Shown: piece after piece, positions 8,754 to 18,195 of the stretch
Layout: each line of letters opens with the position of its first letter
How positions within the stretch are numbered: the first letter of the stretch is position 1
DNA from: Acidovorax kalamii
GTDB taxonomy: Bacteria > Pseudomonadota > Gammaproteobacteria > Burkholderiales > Burkholderiaceae_C
Length of the DNA stretch: 64,000 nt
Reading direction: 5' to 3'
Assembly: GCF_002245625.1 (NCBI RefSeq)
Contig: NZ_NOIG01000012.1
Location: 62,001 to 126,000, forward strand
Notes under the pieces: generated by a model
The model's database searches: none
Told to the model about the DNA's origin: nothing
Seen by the model: only the letters and a program-made list of their open reading frames with translations
Made by a program: the position numbers and the translations under genes

Positions 8754-10021
8754 CAAGCCGTACGGCACCCCAGCCCTCGTGGCTGGACGAGATTCCCGCG
8801 CGCCTGGCCGACATCGAGCGCGCCCACCTGCTGCGCCGCCGCCGCGTGGTGGAGCCTGCTGGCGGCGCCCGCCTGCGGGTGGACGGCCAGACCATGCTGG
8901 CTTTTTGCAGCAATGACTACCTGGGCCTGGCCAGCCACCCCGCGCTGTCCGAGGCGGCGCGCGAGGCCACCCACCACTTTGGCGTGGGCTCGGGCGGCTC
9001 GCCCCTGGTCAGCGGCCACAGCGCCGCCAACGATGCGCTGGAGCACGACCTGGCCGCCTTTGTGCAACTGCCCCGCGCGCTCTACTTCTATGCGGGCTAT
9101 GCCACCAACACCGGCATCATCCCCGCGCTGGTGGGCGATGGCGATGCGCTGTTCTCCGATGCGCTCAACCACGCCTGCCTGATCGACGGTGCCCGCCTCT
9201 CGCGCGCCACCATCCACCGCTATCCGCATGCCGACCTGGCCGCACTCGAAACGCAGCTTGCCGCCAGCCCCGCGCGGCGCAAGCTGGTCATCAGCGACGC
9301 GGTGTTCAGCATGGACGGCGACCTGATCGACATCCCCGCCCTGCTGGCGCTGTGCGAGCACTACGACGCGCTGCTGCTGCTGGACGACGCCCATGGCTTG
9401 GGAGTGCTGGGACCGCAGGGGCGCGGCAGCCTGGCACAGGCCGGGCTGACGGGACCCAACGCTTCGCGACGCGTGCTCTACATGGCCACACTGGGCAAGG
9501 CGGCCGGTGTGGCCGGCGCATTTGTGGCGGGTGATGCTGCGCCCATCGAATGGCTGCTGCAAAAGACCCGCACCTACATCTTTGCCACGGCCGCTCCCCC
9601 CCTGTTGGCAAGCGCCTTGCGCAAAAGCCTGGAGCTGATTGCCGCTGCGGACGACCTGCGGGAGGGGCTGCGCCAGCGCATCGCCCAATTGCGCGAAGGC
9701 CTGGCCACGCTGCCCCCAGAACTGGGCTGGCACCTGCTGCCATCCCACACGGCGGTGCAGGCGCTCGTCATCGGCAGCAACGAAGCGGCCCTGGCCGCGA
9801 TGGAAAGCCTGCGCCAGCGGGGCCTGTGGGTGCCCGCCATCCGACCGCCCACGGTGCCTGCAGGCACGGCCCGGCTGCGCATTGCGCTGTCGGCCGCGCA
9901 CACGGCGGCAGATGTGGACGAGTTGCTGGCCGCGCTGGGGGCCCATGCCACCGACTGCGTGGCAGCTCTTCAACAAAAAGCCGCAGGCACCAGCGCGGCG
10001 CCTGCGGCAGCTATCGCCTGA
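8750..10021 (+). CDS. bioF: 8-amino-7-oxononanoate synthase
   Basis: BioF condenses pimeloyl-ACP (or -CoA) with L-alanine to KAPA, using PLP. The 423-residue product has [13 protein letters not shown], the [13 protein letters not shown] glycine-rich segment and [10 protein letters not shown]. The PLP lysine lies in [13 protein letters not shown] (about residue 250). The N-terminal 20 residues and the Ala-rich last 30 residues are slightly longer than usual. It overlaps bioD by ATGA. A perfect 10-bp inverted repeat follows the stop, before the convergent carbonic anhydrase gene. Confidence 0.95.
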   Translation: MTSRTAPQPSWLDEIPARLADIERAHLLRRRRVVEPAGGARLRVDGQTMLAFCSNDYLGLASHPALSEAAREATHHFGVGSGGSPLVSGHSAANDALEHDLAAFVQLPRALYFYAGYATNTGIIPALVGDGDALFSDALNHACLIDGARLSRATIHRYPHADLAALETQLAASPARRKLVISDAVFSMDGDLIDIPALLALCEHYDALLLLDDAHGLGVLGPQGRGSLAQAGLTGPNASRRVLYMATLGKAAGVAGAFVAGDAAPIEWLLQKTRTYIFATAAPPLLASALRKSLELIAAADDLREGLRQRIAQLREGLATLPPELGWHLLPSHTAVQALVIGSNEAALAAMESLRQRGLWVPAIRPPTVPAGTARLRIALSAAHTAADVDELLAALGAHATDCVAALQQKAAGTSAAPAAAIA

Positions 10022-10037
10022 ACACAGCCTGATGGCT

Positions 10038-10070
10038 CCGCCGACCCCATACAAGCCGCAGGGTCGGCGG
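10038..10070. terminator. Ten-base-pair hairpin between convergent bioF and carbonic anhydrase
   Basis: CCGCCGACCC at 10038-10047 is the exact reverse complement of GGGTCGGCGG at 10061-10070, with a 13-base loop. It sits between two convergent genes and can fold from either transcript. There is no T tract, so intrinsic termination is likely but not certain. Confidence 0.55.
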
Positions 10071-10077
10071 GGCACTA

Positions 10078-10836
10078 TCAGGTGCTTTCCTTCACCACAC
10101 GTCCGTTGAGTGGCTGCAGCGGCCGCGCATTCGCGTTGTAGAGCTGGCGGAACGCCTTGATCTGCTGCGCGCCCAGTTTCACGGGTTCCTTGAGCACCAT
10201 CCATTGCACACCCTCGGAGCAGGGCGGCGTGGTCAACGAACCGGCAAAGCTGTAGTAGCCCTTCTTGGCAGGCAACAGGGTGCTGGCGTCCAGCGTGAGC
10301 CCGTCCACCGTCAGCTGCTCACCCACCCGCGGCAGGTGCGCAAAGATGGGCGCCCAGGCGGCATTCGTCTTGCCCGGCTGGATCAGCACGGCCACCACGC
10401 CCAGGCCACCGTCCGCAGCCTTGTGCACAAAGTGCGCCACCATGGCCGCGTGCTTGCCGCCAATGGCCTCTTCACTGGGGGTGTGGAAGTGGAACTGGAG
10501 CAGATCCATCGCCTTGCCATCCACCACCAGCTTGCTGCCCGCAGGCATGTTCACCTGCACAGTGTGTCCGTTGTTGACCAGCGTGGGGGCACCTGCGATG
10601 TACTGAAAGTCGAGCGCGGGCAGCGCCTCCTTCACGGTGTTGCGGATGTCGATGGGGCTTTGCGCCGCACCACGTGCACAGGCCTCAAAGCCAGGCTCCA
10701 GCGCGCCCCAGTGGGCGGCGCCGTGTTTTCCCTTGTATTCCCAGTGCCGGTGGGCGCCCTCGGCGCTGGCCCAGGTGGCGGCGCCCAGCACAAGTGCAAG
10801 CAGGGTGGATTTTTGAATCAGATGGAAGGAGGTCAT
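10078..10836 (-). CDS. Alpha-type carbonic anhydrase, periplasmic
   Basis: This enzyme interconverts CO2 and bicarbonate using zinc. The 252-residue protein begins MTSFHLIQKS with a signal peptide ending near AEGAHRHWEY, so it should act in the periplasm. The alpha-class motifs are clear: QSPIDI, FHFHTPSEE with two zinc histidines, MVAHFVH with the third, and the C-terminal SLTTPPCSEGVQW. I chose the ATG at 10836, preceded on its strand by a GAAGT-type leader; an in-frame upstream start would add 17 residues with no signal character. It is convergent with bioF. Confidence 0.92.
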   Translation of the reverse strand: MTSFHLIQKSTLLALVLGAATWASAEGAHRHWEYKGKHGAAHWGALEPGFEACARGAAQSPIDIRNTVKEALPALDFQYIAGAPTLVNNGHTVQVNMPAGSKLVVDGKAMDLLQFHFHTPSEEAIGGKHAAMVAHFVHKAADGGLGVVAVLIQPGKTNAAWAPIFAHLPRVGEQLTVDGLTLDASTLLPAKKGYYSFAGSLTTPPCSEGVQWMVLKEPVKLGAQQIKAFRQLYNANARPLQPLNGRVVKEST

Positions 10837-11034
10837 GACTTCGAATGAACAAGGGATGGATAAAAAGACGCCACTGGCAAGCAGCAACGTGATCGTTGTG
10901 AGCCCTGCTTAATCGCAGCTTAAACTGGCTGGTGCCACTGATGGCCACAGGGTTGCTGACCAGCGCCGTCAGCGCCCCCACCCCATCGCTTTTGAACCGG
11001 GTCGAATCCCATCGACCGAACCGAGCCCCTCGCC

Positions 11035-11394
11035 ATGCCGCACCTCACCATCGAATACTCTGCCAACCTGCCCCACTACCCCGAGGCCGAAACGCTGACC
11101 GCCCTCAACGCCACCCTGTGCGCCCACCCCCAGGTGCAGGACGAGGCCGACCTGAAGACGCGCTTCATCGTGGCCGACAGTTTCGAGATCGGCATTGCCC
11201 CCGCCAACCGCGCTTTTGTGCATGCGCAGCTGCGCCTGCTGGCGGGCCGCACGCCCGAGGCCAAGACCGAGCTGGCGGGCCGCATTGCCGCCGTGCTGCG
11301 CGAACGCACGCCCCGGCCGCAGGGCGTGATGGTGCAGCTGAGCGTGGAGATCGTGGACATGGACCGGCCGAGCTATGTGAAGGAACGGCTCTGA
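11035..11394 (+). CDS. 5-carboxymethyl-2-hydroxymuconate delta-isomerase-like tautomerase
   Basis: A 119-residue protein starting MPHLTIEYSANL. Pro directly after the initiator Met is the catalytic base of the tautomerase superfamily, and the EYSANL sequence matches the CHMI branch. That enzyme acts in homoprotocatechuate breakdown, but no other gene of that pathway is near, so the physiological substrate is uncertain. The ORF stands alone between a divergent carbonic anhydrase gene and a convergent pabB. Its TGA stop is directly followed by an AT-rich repeat copy. Confidence 0.82.
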   Translation: MPHLTIEYSANLPHYPEAETLTALNATLCAHPQVQDEADLKTRFIVADSFEIGIAPANRAFVHAQLRLLAGRTPEAKTELAGRIAAVLRERTPRPQGVMVQLSVEIVDMDRPSYVKERL

Positions 11395-11455
11395 AAATTG
11401 GATAGCAGCCAGCGCTTGATCCACGGGCGCTGGGGGCCTATTTCATTCAAATTTT
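11395..11455 (+). repeat. AT-rich dispersed element between CHMI-like gene and pabB
   Basis: The copy begins at the base after the CHMI-like stop (AAATTGGATAGCAGCC) and contains the CAGCGCTT core and a GGCCTATTT end. It fills the gap to the pabB stop at 11456, so it separates two convergent genes. Confidence 0.65.
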
Positions 11456-13261
11456 CTATTCACTCTCCAGCTCGGCGGCCAGCCAGCCGCGCAGGCTGTT
11501 GATAAAGGCCCAGCCCTGCACCCGGGGCACATCGGCCACACGCAGCACCGCCTCCACCACCCGGCCCTCGCGCAGCGCCACGGCGCGGCCCACGCCGGGC
11601 AGCAGGCCGCTGGACAGGGGCGGTGTCACCCACCGCCCATCGATGAGCGCGGCAATGTTGCCGAAGGTGCTCTCGGTGATCTCACCCGCCTCGTTCCACA
11701 GCACGGTGTCGAACACGCCGGGCGCGGTGGGCGCAAACGCCGCGTAGTGCGCGCGGCGCGTGGTCTTGTAACGCACAAATTCGCTGTGGGCTTCGGCAAA
11801 AGCACTCTTTGCCAGTTGCAAGCGCACGGGCTCCTGCGTGGGCAGCAGGGCAAAGGCCTCGGCCCGGGGCACGCCCGTGGCGCCCAGCAGCAGGCGCACG
11901 CGCCAGGCGCCGTCGGCATGGTCTGCCGCCAGTGCCTGCAGGCATTGCGACACGGCCGCCGCATCCCAGGGCACGCCGAAATGTGCAGCCGCTGATTGCA
12001 GGCGCGCCAGGTGCTCGTCCCGGTGCCGGAAAACGCCCCCCTGCAACGCCAGGGTTTCAAGCAGGTCAAAGGGCTGGCTCGCGCGCTCCACAAACGCGCG
12101 CTTGTGCTGCCACTCATTCCACTCGGCATCGGCCAATGCCCCCGAAGTGATGCCGCTGCCGATACCACAGGTGGCGCGAACGGTGTCCCCTTCAGGACGC
12201 AGCACCACGGTGCGGATGGGCACGTTGAAGGTCGCGGCCACCGCATGCTGGCCTTGCGCATCGGGCGGGCTGGCCGGGCGCACCACACCCACGGCACCGC
12301 AGTACACGCCGCGCGGCGCGCCTTCCAGCGCGTGGATCATCTGCATGGCGCGCACCTTGGGCGCCCCGGTGACGGAGCCGCAGGGGAACAGCGCGGCAAA
12401 CACGTCCGTGAGCGTGGTGCCGGGCCGCGTGCGCGCGGTCACGTCCGAGGTCATCTGCCACACGGTGGGCAGGGCCTGGGTGGCAAACAGCACGGGCACA
12501 CGCACGCTGTGGGGCTGCGCAATGCGCGACAGGTCGTTGCGCAGCAGGTCCACGATCATCACGTTCTCGGCACGCTCCTTGGGCGCCGTGCGCAGGTGCG
12601 CGGCCTGCTGCGCGTCCTCTTCGGGCGTGGCGCCGCGCGGGGCGGTGCCTTTCATGGGGCGGGCCAGGATGTGGCCGCCCCCGGACGCATCCTGCCAATC
12701 AAAGAACAGTTCGGGCGAGACCGACAGCACCTGCTCGCCCCCGGTGTCGATGTGCGCCGCATACCCGCCGGGCTGGGCGCGCAGCAGTGCGGCAAACAGG
12801 GCTGGGGCCGAGCCTTGCAGCGTGCCACGAAGGGGGGCGGTGTGGTTGACCTGGTACAGCTCGCCCGCCGCAATCGCCTGCTGGATCTGTGCCAGCGCGG
12901 CATCAAAAGGGGCGCGGTCGGGGCTGTCGTTCCACGTCACCTGCGCGGGTGGTTCTGCACCTTGGCCGTCATCGCACGCGGGCCAGGGCAGCGGCGCGTC
13001 GTACACCGCAAACCAGGCCAGCGGGCCGTCGGCCGCGTGGGTCAGCAGTGCCGCATCGAAGGCGGCAGCCGCCTCGTAACGCACGCAGCCCACACACCAG
13101 CGGCCTTGTTGCGCGGCCGCAAACACGGCATCCAGCACGCCACGCACCTCGTGCAGCGCATGGGCGGCCAGCACTTCGCGCGGTGTGCCAAAGGCGTGGC
13201 GCAGGCGCGGGGCGCCGGGGTCCAGCGGCTGGGTGAAATCAATGCGGGAAATCACAAACAA
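11456..13261 (-). CDS. pabB: Aminodeoxychorismate synthase component I fused to 4-amino-4-deoxychorismate lyase-like domain
   Basis: This 601-residue fusion should make p-aminobenzoate for folate. Residues 1 to about 370 are a chorismate-binding domain with LYQVNHTAPL, the ILARPMKGTAPRG motif, RAENVMIVDLLRNDL and FPCGSVTGAPK. From about residue 390 to the end is a class IV aminotransferase-type domain (PabC-like) with the candidate PLP lysine in RYKTTRRAHY, and ESTFGNIAAL and GLLPGVGR. No PabA amidotransferase is adjacent. The start is unusual: only TTG at 13261 or GTG at 13255 fits. Both lie inside the T tract of the upstream nadA terminator, and no good ribosome binding site is visible. Confidence 0.9.
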   Translation of the reverse strand: MFVISRIDFTQPLDPGAPRLRHAFGTPREVLAAHALHEVRGVLDAVFAAAQQGRWCVGCVRYEAAAAFDAALLTHAADGPLAWFAVYDAPLPWPACDDGQGAEPPAQVTWNDSPDRAPFDAALAQIQQAIAAGELYQVNHTAPLRGTLQGSAPALFAALLRAQPGGYAAHIDTGGEQVLSVSPELFFDWQDASGGGHILARPMKGTAPRGATPEEDAQQAAHLRTAPKERAENVMIVDLLRNDLSRIAQPHSVRVPVLFATQALPTVWQMTSDVTARTRPGTTLTDVFAALFPCGSVTGAPKVRAMQMIHALEGAPRGVYCGAVGVVRPASPPDAQGQHAVAATFNVPIRTVVLRPEGDTVRATCGIGSGITSGALADAEWNEWQHKRAFVERASQPFDLLETLALQGGVFRHRDEHLARLQSAAAHFGVPWDAAAVSQCLQALAADHADGAWRVRLLLGATGVPRAEAFALLPTQEPVRLQLAKSAFAEAHSEFVRYKTTRRAHYAAFAPTAPGVFDTVLWNEAGEITESTFGNIAALIDGRWVTPPLSSGLLPGVGRAVALREGRVVEAVLRVADVPRVQGWAFINSLRGWLAAELESE

Positions 13262-13288
13262 AAAAGGCCACTGGCGCCTGACCAGTGG
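13260..13288 (-). terminator. Rho-independent terminator of nadC-nadA
   Basis: CCACTGG at 13268-13274 and CCAGTGG at 13282-13288 form a 7-bp stem with a 7-base loop. Reading leftwards on the minus strand it is followed by six T residues (A at 13260-13265). It lies 45 bp past the nadA stop. The T tract overlaps the likely pabB start codon. Confidence 0.75.
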
Positions 13289-13296
13289 ACATAGTT

Positions 13297-13316
13297 AGCT
13301 ATCAATAACAGAGCAT
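13297..13316. repeat. Short fragment of the AT-rich dispersed element
   Basis: TAGCTATCAATAACAGAGCA resembles the AGCTAT...ATAGCA end of the element. A perfect 14-bp palindrome (13319-13332) lies beside it, just past the nadA stop. Confidence 0.4.
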
Positions 13317-13333
13317 CCGGTTCTAGAGAACCC

Positions 13334-14464
13334 TCAGGCGGCCCCCAGGTGCGGCACCAGTGCGCCGGTCGGCTGCCCGTTCTTGAGCGCCGCCGTGAAG
13401 GCCAGCATGCGGTCAATCGGCTGGCGTGCGCGCGGGATCAGCGCCGGGTCCACATGCACGGCGTTCGCACCGGTCTCCAGCACGCGGGCCACATCGGCCA
13501 GGCCGTTCATCGCCATCCAGGGGCAGTGCGCGCAGCTCTTGCAGGTGGCGCTGTTGCCTGCGGTTGGGGCTTCGTAAAACGTCTTGCCGGGGTTGAGCGT
13601 GCGCAGCTTGTGCATCATGCCGTTGTCGGTGGCCACGATGAACTCGGTGGCGTCCATCTCGCGCGCGGCTTTGAGGATGGCGCTGGTGGAGCCCACGGCG
13701 TCGGCCAGGGCCACCACGTCGGCAGGGCTCTCGGGGTGGACCAGCACCTTGGCAGCCGGGTGCTGCTGCTTGAGCAGCTCCAGCTCCAGCGCCTTGAACT
13801 CGTCGTGCACGATGCAGGCACCGTTCCAGAACACCATGTCTGCGCCCGTCTCACGCTGGATGTAGGCGCCCAGGTGGCGGTCGGGCGCCCACAGGATCTT
13901 CTGGCCTGCGGCTTTGAGCGCGCTCACGATGTCGAGTGCGCAACTGGAAGTCACCAGCCAGTCCGCGCGCGCCTTCACGGCCGCGCTGGTGTTGGCGTAG
14001 ACGACCACAGTGCGGTCGGGGTGCTGGTCGCAGAACGCGCTGAATTCGTCGATGGGACAGCCCAGGTCCAGCGAGCAGGTGGCGTCCAGGTCGGGCATGA
14101 GCACGGTCTTTTCGGGGCTCAGGATCTTGGCCGTCTCGCCCATGAAGCGCACGCCGCTCACCACCAGCGTCTGCGCCGCATGGTCGCGGCCAAAGCGGGC
14201 CATCTCCAGCGAATCGCTCACCAGGCCGCCGGTTTCCTCGGCCAGGTCCTGCAGGTCGGGGTGCACGTAGTAGTGCGACACCATGACCGCGTTCTTTTCC
14301 TTGAGCAGGCGCCGGATCTTGTCCTTGAGCGCGACACGCTCAGCCTGGGTGGGCTCGGGCGGCACACGGGCCCAGGCGTGTTTGGTGGAGCAGACGGAGC
14401 CCGATGTTGCTTCGTCAGGCTGCTCGTATTCGACGTCGATGCGGTTCAGTACAGCGGTGCTCAT
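13334..14464 (-). CDS. nadA: Quinolinate synthase A
   Basis: NadA condenses iminoaspartate from NadB with dihydroxyacetone phosphate to quinolinate, using a [4Fe-4S] cluster. The 376-residue protein has [13 protein letters not shown] near residue 58, a [12 protein letters not shown] segment, the [10 protein letters not shown] motif, and cluster cysteines including those in [13 protein letters not shown]. The start overlaps the nadC stop by ATGA, so nadC and nadA are coupled. A 14-bp palindrome and a terminator follow. Confidence 0.96.
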   Translation of the reverse strand: MSTAVLNRIDVEYEQPDEATSGSVCSTKHAWARVPPEPTQAERVALKDKIRRLLKEKNAVMVSHYYVHPDLQDLAEETGGLVSDSLEMARFGRDHAAQTLVVSGVRFMGETAKILSPEKTVLMPDLDATCSLDLGCPIDEFSAFCDQHPDRTVVVYANTSAAVKARADWLVTSSCALDIVSALKAAGQKILWAPDRHLGAYIQRETGADMVFWNGACIVHDEFKALELELLKQQHPAAKVLVHPESPADVVALADAVGSTSAILKAAREMDATEFIVATDNGMMHKLRTLNPGKTFYEAPTAGNSATCKSCAHCPWMAMNGLADVARVLETGANAVHVDPALIPRARQPIDRMLAFTAALKNGQPTGALVPHLGAA

Positions 14465-15342
14465 GCCAGCTCCTGCAGGCGCATCGAGAAGTCCGTGGCC
14501 TTCACGTCCTTGGTCAGCGTGCCGATGGAGATGCGGTCCACGCCGGTCTCGGCCAGTTCGCGCAGGCCATCGAGCGTGACGCCGCCCGAGATTTCCAGAA
14601 TCGCGCGGCCCGCATTGATGCGCACCGCTTCGCGCAGCATGGGCAGCGGCATGTTGTCCAGCAGCACCATCTTCGCGCCTGCATTCAGCGCCTCGGTCAG
14701 CTGCTCCAGGGTTTCGACTTCGATTTCGATGAATTGGGCCTGTGACGCCACCTGCTCGGCAGCGCGCAGCACGGCGGTCACGCCCCCAGCGGCTGCAATG
14801 TGGTTCTCTTTGATCAGCACCGCATCGTGCAGACCAATGCGGTGGTTGGTGCCGCCGCCCACGCGCACGGCGTACTTTTGCGCCAGGCGCAGGCCGGGCA
14901 GGGTCTTGCGCGTATCGACGATCTGGGCGCGCGTGCCGGCCACCACGTCCACATAGGTACGGGTCTTGGTGGCCACGGCCGAGAGCAGCTGCAGAAAGTT
15001 GAGCGCGGTGCGCTCGGCGCTCAGCAGTGCGCGGGCCTGGCCCTCAATCTCCAGCACCACCTGGTCGGGGGCGCAGCGCTGGCCTTCGGTCACATGCCAG
15101 GTGATCTGCACCGTGGGGTCGAGTGCGCGCAAGGCCGCTTCGGCCCAAGGGGCGCCGCAGATCACGGCGGCTTCGCGCGCCAGGATGCGCGCGCGGGCAC
15201 GGCGGGCGGGGTCGATCAGGCCGGCGGTAAGGTCGCCAGTGCCCACGTCTTCGGCCAGGGCGCGGGCCACGTCGGCCCGGGCCAGGGCATCTACATCGTT
15301 GTCTCTCATGGGGGTCTTCGCGGGGTGTAACGCTGCTGTCAT
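14461..15342 (-). CDS. nadC: Nicotinate-nucleotide pyrophosphorylase (carboxylating)
   Basis: NadC converts quinolinate and PRPP to nicotinate mononucleotide and CO2, linking the NadB-NadA product to NAD. The 293-residue protein shows the N-terminal [16 protein letters not shown], the [18 protein letters not shown] helix, [38 protein letters not shown] and the late [11 protein letters not shown] prefer the ATG at 15342; an internal ATG at 15309 (MRDNDV) is the alternative. It is the first gene of a nadC-nadA pair and is divergent from panB. Confidence 0.95.
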   Translation of the reverse strand: MTAALHPAKTPMRDNDVDALARADVARALAEDVGTGDLTAGLIDPARRARARILAREAAVICGAPWAEAALRALDPTVQITWHVTEGQRCAPDQVVLEIEGQARALLSAERTALNFLQLLSAVATKTRTYVDVVAGTRAQIVDTRKTLPGLRLAQKYAVRVGGGTNHRIGLHDAVLIKENHIAAAGGVTAVLRAAEQVASQAQFIEIEVETLEQLTEALNAGAKMVLLDNMPLPMLREAVRINAGRAILEISGGVTLDGLRELAETGVDRISIGTLTKDVKATDFSMRLQELA

Positions 15343-15475
15343 GGGCCGCGAGCATACCGGGAACGCAAAGGCCACTGTGCCAGCGCAGGCCCGCCCTGCC
15401 CGCGCCGCAAACCAATAAGTACACCCAGTATTGGTCGCATAGACTCGCGGCAATTTTTTGGCACCACCGCGCTCC

Positions 15476-16357
15476 ATGACCGCCACCAGCCCTGTTTCTG
15501 CCACGCCCTACGGCACGCTGCCGCCTGCATCGCCCCTGCCCCAGCGCCGCCCTGTGAGCCTGCCGCGCCTGGCGCAGATGCGCGCAGCGGGCGAAAAAAT
15601 CACCATGCTGACCGCCTACGACGCCACCTTTGCGGCCGTGGCCGATGCGGCGGGGGTGGAATGCATTTTGGTGGGTGACTCGCTGGGCATGGTGTGCCAG
15701 GGCCTGCCCAGCACGGTGGGAGTGACGCTGGACACCATGGCCTACCACACGGCCAGCGTGGCGCGCGGCCTGCATCGCGTGCAGGGCACCGCCTGGCTGG
15801 TGGCCGACCTGCCCTATGGCACCTACGCCGAAAGCCGCGAGCAGGCGCTGCGCAGCGCCTGCGTGCTGATGCAGGCGGGGGCGCACATGGTCAAGCTCGA
15901 AGGTGGCGGTTGGACGGCGGCCACGGTCGAATTCCTGGTGCAGCGCGGCGTGCCGGTGTGCGCCCACCTGGGCCTCACGCCGCAGACGGTGCATGCCCTG
16001 GGCGGCTACCGCGTGCAGGGCAAGACCGACGATGCCGCCCGCACGCTGCGCAAAGAGGCGCACGAACTGCAGGACGCAGGCGCCGCCATGCTGGTGCTGG
16101 AGATGGTGCCCGCCGTGCTGGCCGCCAACCTCACGGCCGAGCTGCCGCACTGTCACACCATCGGCATCGGCGCGGGCAACGGCACGGCCGGGCAGGTGCT
16201 GGTGTTGCACGACATGCTGGGCATGAACCTCGGGAAGATGCCGAAGTTCGTGCACAACTTCATGCAGGACGCGGGCAGCGTGCGCGGCGCCATGGAGGCG
16301 TATGTGCAGGCCGTGAAACAAGGGCGTTTCCCGGACAACGCTGTACACGCCTGGTAG
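15476..16357 (+). CDS. panB: 3-methyl-2-oxobutanoate hydroxymethyltransferase
   Basis: PanB adds a hydroxymethyl group from methylenetetrahydrofolate to 2-oxoisovalerate, giving ketopantoate. The 293-residue product has [21 protein letters not shown], the metal-binding [43 protein letters not shown] and [10 protein letters not shown]. The ATG at 15476 begins a non-conserved, Pro-rich 25-residue leader; no strong ribosome binding site is visible, and TTG at 15458 is less likely. panC follows after 35 bp, so panB-panC is an operon. panD lies about 9 kb away. Confidence 0.95.
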   Translation: MTATSPVSATPYGTLPPASPLPQRRPVSLPRLAQMRAAGEKITMLTAYDATFAAVADAAGVECILVGDSLGMVCQGLPSTVGVTLDTMAYHTASVARGLHRVQGTAWLVADLPYGTYAESREQALRSACVLMQAGAHMVKLEGGGWTAATVEFLVQRGVPVCAHLGLTPQTVHALGGYRVQGKTDDAARTLRKEAHELQDAGAAMLVLEMVPAVLAANLTAELPHCHTIGIGAGNGTAGQVLVLHDMLGMNLGKMPKFVHNFMQDAGSVRGAMEAYVQAVKQGRFPDNAVHAW

Positions 16358-16392
16358 CCCTTTTCCTTCCTTTCTCTGACCCCTCCGAACCC

Positions 16393-17238
16393 ATGCTGAT
16401 CGCCCGCTCCATTGCCGACCTGCGCCAGGCCCTGGCCCCCTACCGCCGCCCCGCCTTTGTGCCCACCATGGGCAACCTGCACGATGGGCACATTGCCTTG
16501 GTGCGCCAGGCCAAGCCCCTGGGCGATGTGACCGTGGCCAGCATCTTTGTGAACCGCCTGCAGTTCTTGCCGCACGAGGACTTTGACAGCTACCCCCGCA
16601 CCTGGGAGGCCGACTGTGCACAGCTGCAGGCCGCTGGTTGCGATGTGCTGTTTGCCCCGCGCGAGACGGACCTGTATCCCGAGCCCCAGACCTTCAAGGT
16701 GCACCCCGACCCGCAGCTCGCCGACATGCTGGAGGGGCACTTTCGCCCCGGCTTTTTTGTGGGCGTGAGCACGGTGGTGATGAAGCTGTTTGCCTGCGTG
16801 CTGGGCGCCACGGGCGGCACGGCCGTGTTTGGCAAGAAGGACTACCAGCAGCTCATGGTGATCCGCCACATGGTGCGGCAGTTTGCGCTGCCCATCGAGA
16901 TCGTGGCGGGCGAGACCTGCCGGGCGGCCGATGGTCTGGCGCTGAGTTCGCGCAATGGCTACCTGGGCCTGGAAGAGCGGCAAGAGGCCGTGGCCCTGTC
17001 GCAAGCTTTGCAGCGGCTGGCGCAGCAGTGGCTGGGCACCGCCCCGAGCGACCGCAACCTGCTGGAGACATTGGCCCTGGACGCCCTGCGCGCACGCGGC
17101 TGGGCGCCTGACTACCTCACCGTGCGCCGCCGCGCCGACCTGTTGCCCGCCACAGCCAGCGATGCGGCGGGCACGCTGGTGGCACTGGGCGCCGCGCGGC
17201 TGGGCAGCACACGGCTGATTGACAACCTGGAGTTTTGA
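16393..17238 (+). CDS. panC: Pantothenate synthetase
   Basis: PanC joins pantoate and beta-alanine with ATP to pantothenate. The 281-residue protein has the HIGH-like nucleotide motif as [10 protein letters not shown] (residues 24-33), [18 protein letters not shown] near residue 150 and the [13 protein letters not shown] segment. The motif FVNPLQF of many family members reads FVNRLQF here. It directly follows panB. It is convergent with the alpha/beta hydrolase gene, and an AT-rich repeat copy lies between them. Confidence 0.95.
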   Translation: MLIARSIADLRQALAPYRRPAFVPTMGNLHDGHIALVRQAKPLGDVTVASIFVNRLQFLPHEDFDSYPRTWEADCAQLQAAGCDVLFAPRETDLYPEPQTFKVHPDPQLADMLEGHFRPGFFVGVSTVVMKLFACVLGATGGTAVFGKKDYQQLMVIRHMVRQFALPIEIVAGETCRAADGLALSSRNGYLGLEERQEAVALSQALQRLAQQWLGTAPSDRNLLETLALDALRARGWAPDYLTVRRRADLLPATASDAAGTLVALGAARLGSTRLIDNLEF

Positions 17239-17239
17239 T

Positions 17240-17295
17240 TAGCTACTAATTTCATAGCTATCAGCGCTTACCCATCGCGCGGCAGGGGCCAAAAA
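17240..17295 (+). repeat. AT-rich dispersed element between panC and hydrolase gene
   Basis: The copy starts two bases after the panC stop with TAGCTACTAATTTCATAGCTATCAGCGCTTA-like sequence, broken by CCCATCGCGCGG, and ends at GGGGCCAAAAA. In reverse complement it carries the same AAGCGCTGATAGCT core as the copies at 2659 and 37419. It lies between convergent genes. Confidence 0.75.
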
Positions 17296-17311
17296 GGCCT
17301 CAGACCCCGGA

Positions 17312-18034
17312 TCAAATCCACCCGTTGCGGCCCAGCCACTGCACCAGCAGGCGGGTCACCACCTCGGGCTGCTCCATGGTCAGCATGTGGCCGCTGTCGG
17401 GCAGCAGGTGGTGTTCGGCGCCGGGCACCAGCGCCGCAATCTCTGCCGAGCATTCGGGCGGTGTGAGCTGGTCGGCCGCGCCACACACCACCAGCACGGG
17501 GCTGGCCACCTGCGGCAGATGCACCCGCGCATCGGGCCGATGGATCACGGCGCGGTTTTGGCGCACCAGGTGGTCGGGGCCCGCGTCCAGCACAAAGTCC
17601 AGGTAGGCCTGCACTAGGTCCGTGTTGGCGGCATTCACGGGGTGGAAGGCCAGGGCCACGTTGGGCTCGATGACCTCGCGCACCCGGCCCTGTTCAAACA
17701 GCTCAATGGCGCCTTCGCGCAGGGCGCGCATGTCGGGCGTCTCGGGCCGCGCGGTCGTGCCCAGCAGCGCGAGCCCTGCCACGCGCTGCGGCGCCTGGCG
17801 TGCGGCCTCCATGGCGACCATGCCGCCCATCGACGCGCCCGCCAGCACCAGCGGCCCCGCGTGCTGCGCCAGCAGCCGGGCGGCAAAGTCCTCAATGCGA
17901 TGCAAGTTCACATCCTGGTGGGCGGTGGCGACCTCGGGGCGCAGCGCGGCGGGCAGCAGCGGCAGCACGCCGCGCCACATGCGTTCATCGGCGGCCAGGC
18001 CGGGCAGGAGCACAAGTTGGGGGGAGTGGGACAT
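17312..18034 (-). CDS. Alpha/beta hydrolase
   Basis: A 240-residue soluble hydrolase. It has LVLLPGLAADERMWRG at the start, the nucleophile elbow GASMGG with Ser68, an acid in VVCGAADQLTPP, and the catalytic His in LPDSGHMLTME near the end. The substrate cannot be told; the size resembles small esterases and BioH-like proteins. A biotin role is conceivable because bioA, bioD and bioF are in the window and bioC/bioH are not, but it is 7 kb from them and that is speculation. Confidence 0.85.
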   Translation of the reverse strand: MSHSPQLVLLPGLAADERMWRGVLPLLPAALRPEVATAHQDVNLHRIEDFAARLLAQHAGPLVLAGASMGGMVAMEAARQAPQRVAGLALLGTTARPETPDMRALREGAIELFEQGRVREVIEPNVALAFHPVNAANTDLVQAYLDFVLDAGPDHLVRQNRAVIHRPDARVHLPQVASPVLVVCGAADQLTPPECSAEIAALVPGAEHHLLPDSGHMLTMEQPEVVTRLLVQWLGRNGWI

Positions 18035-18195
18035 GGGTGAATCAAAGCATCACCAAGTTGGTGCGCGATCAGCTAAAGAGAGACAGCCCCGGCAGCGGGG
18101 CACGGACCGCACATTGTGAACAGCCGATGACCGCTTGTCACCGCCCCCGGAATAGTTGCCCGCGATGGCTCGGGACTTGCTAGCATGGGCTGCAT

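Noticed and set aside
13319..13332. Perfect GGTTCTAGAGAACC palindrome past nadA as a terminator or operator
   Set aside because: The inner bases leave only a 5-bp stem with a 4-base loop and no T tract directly after; the terminator at 13260-13288 explains the end of nadA better.
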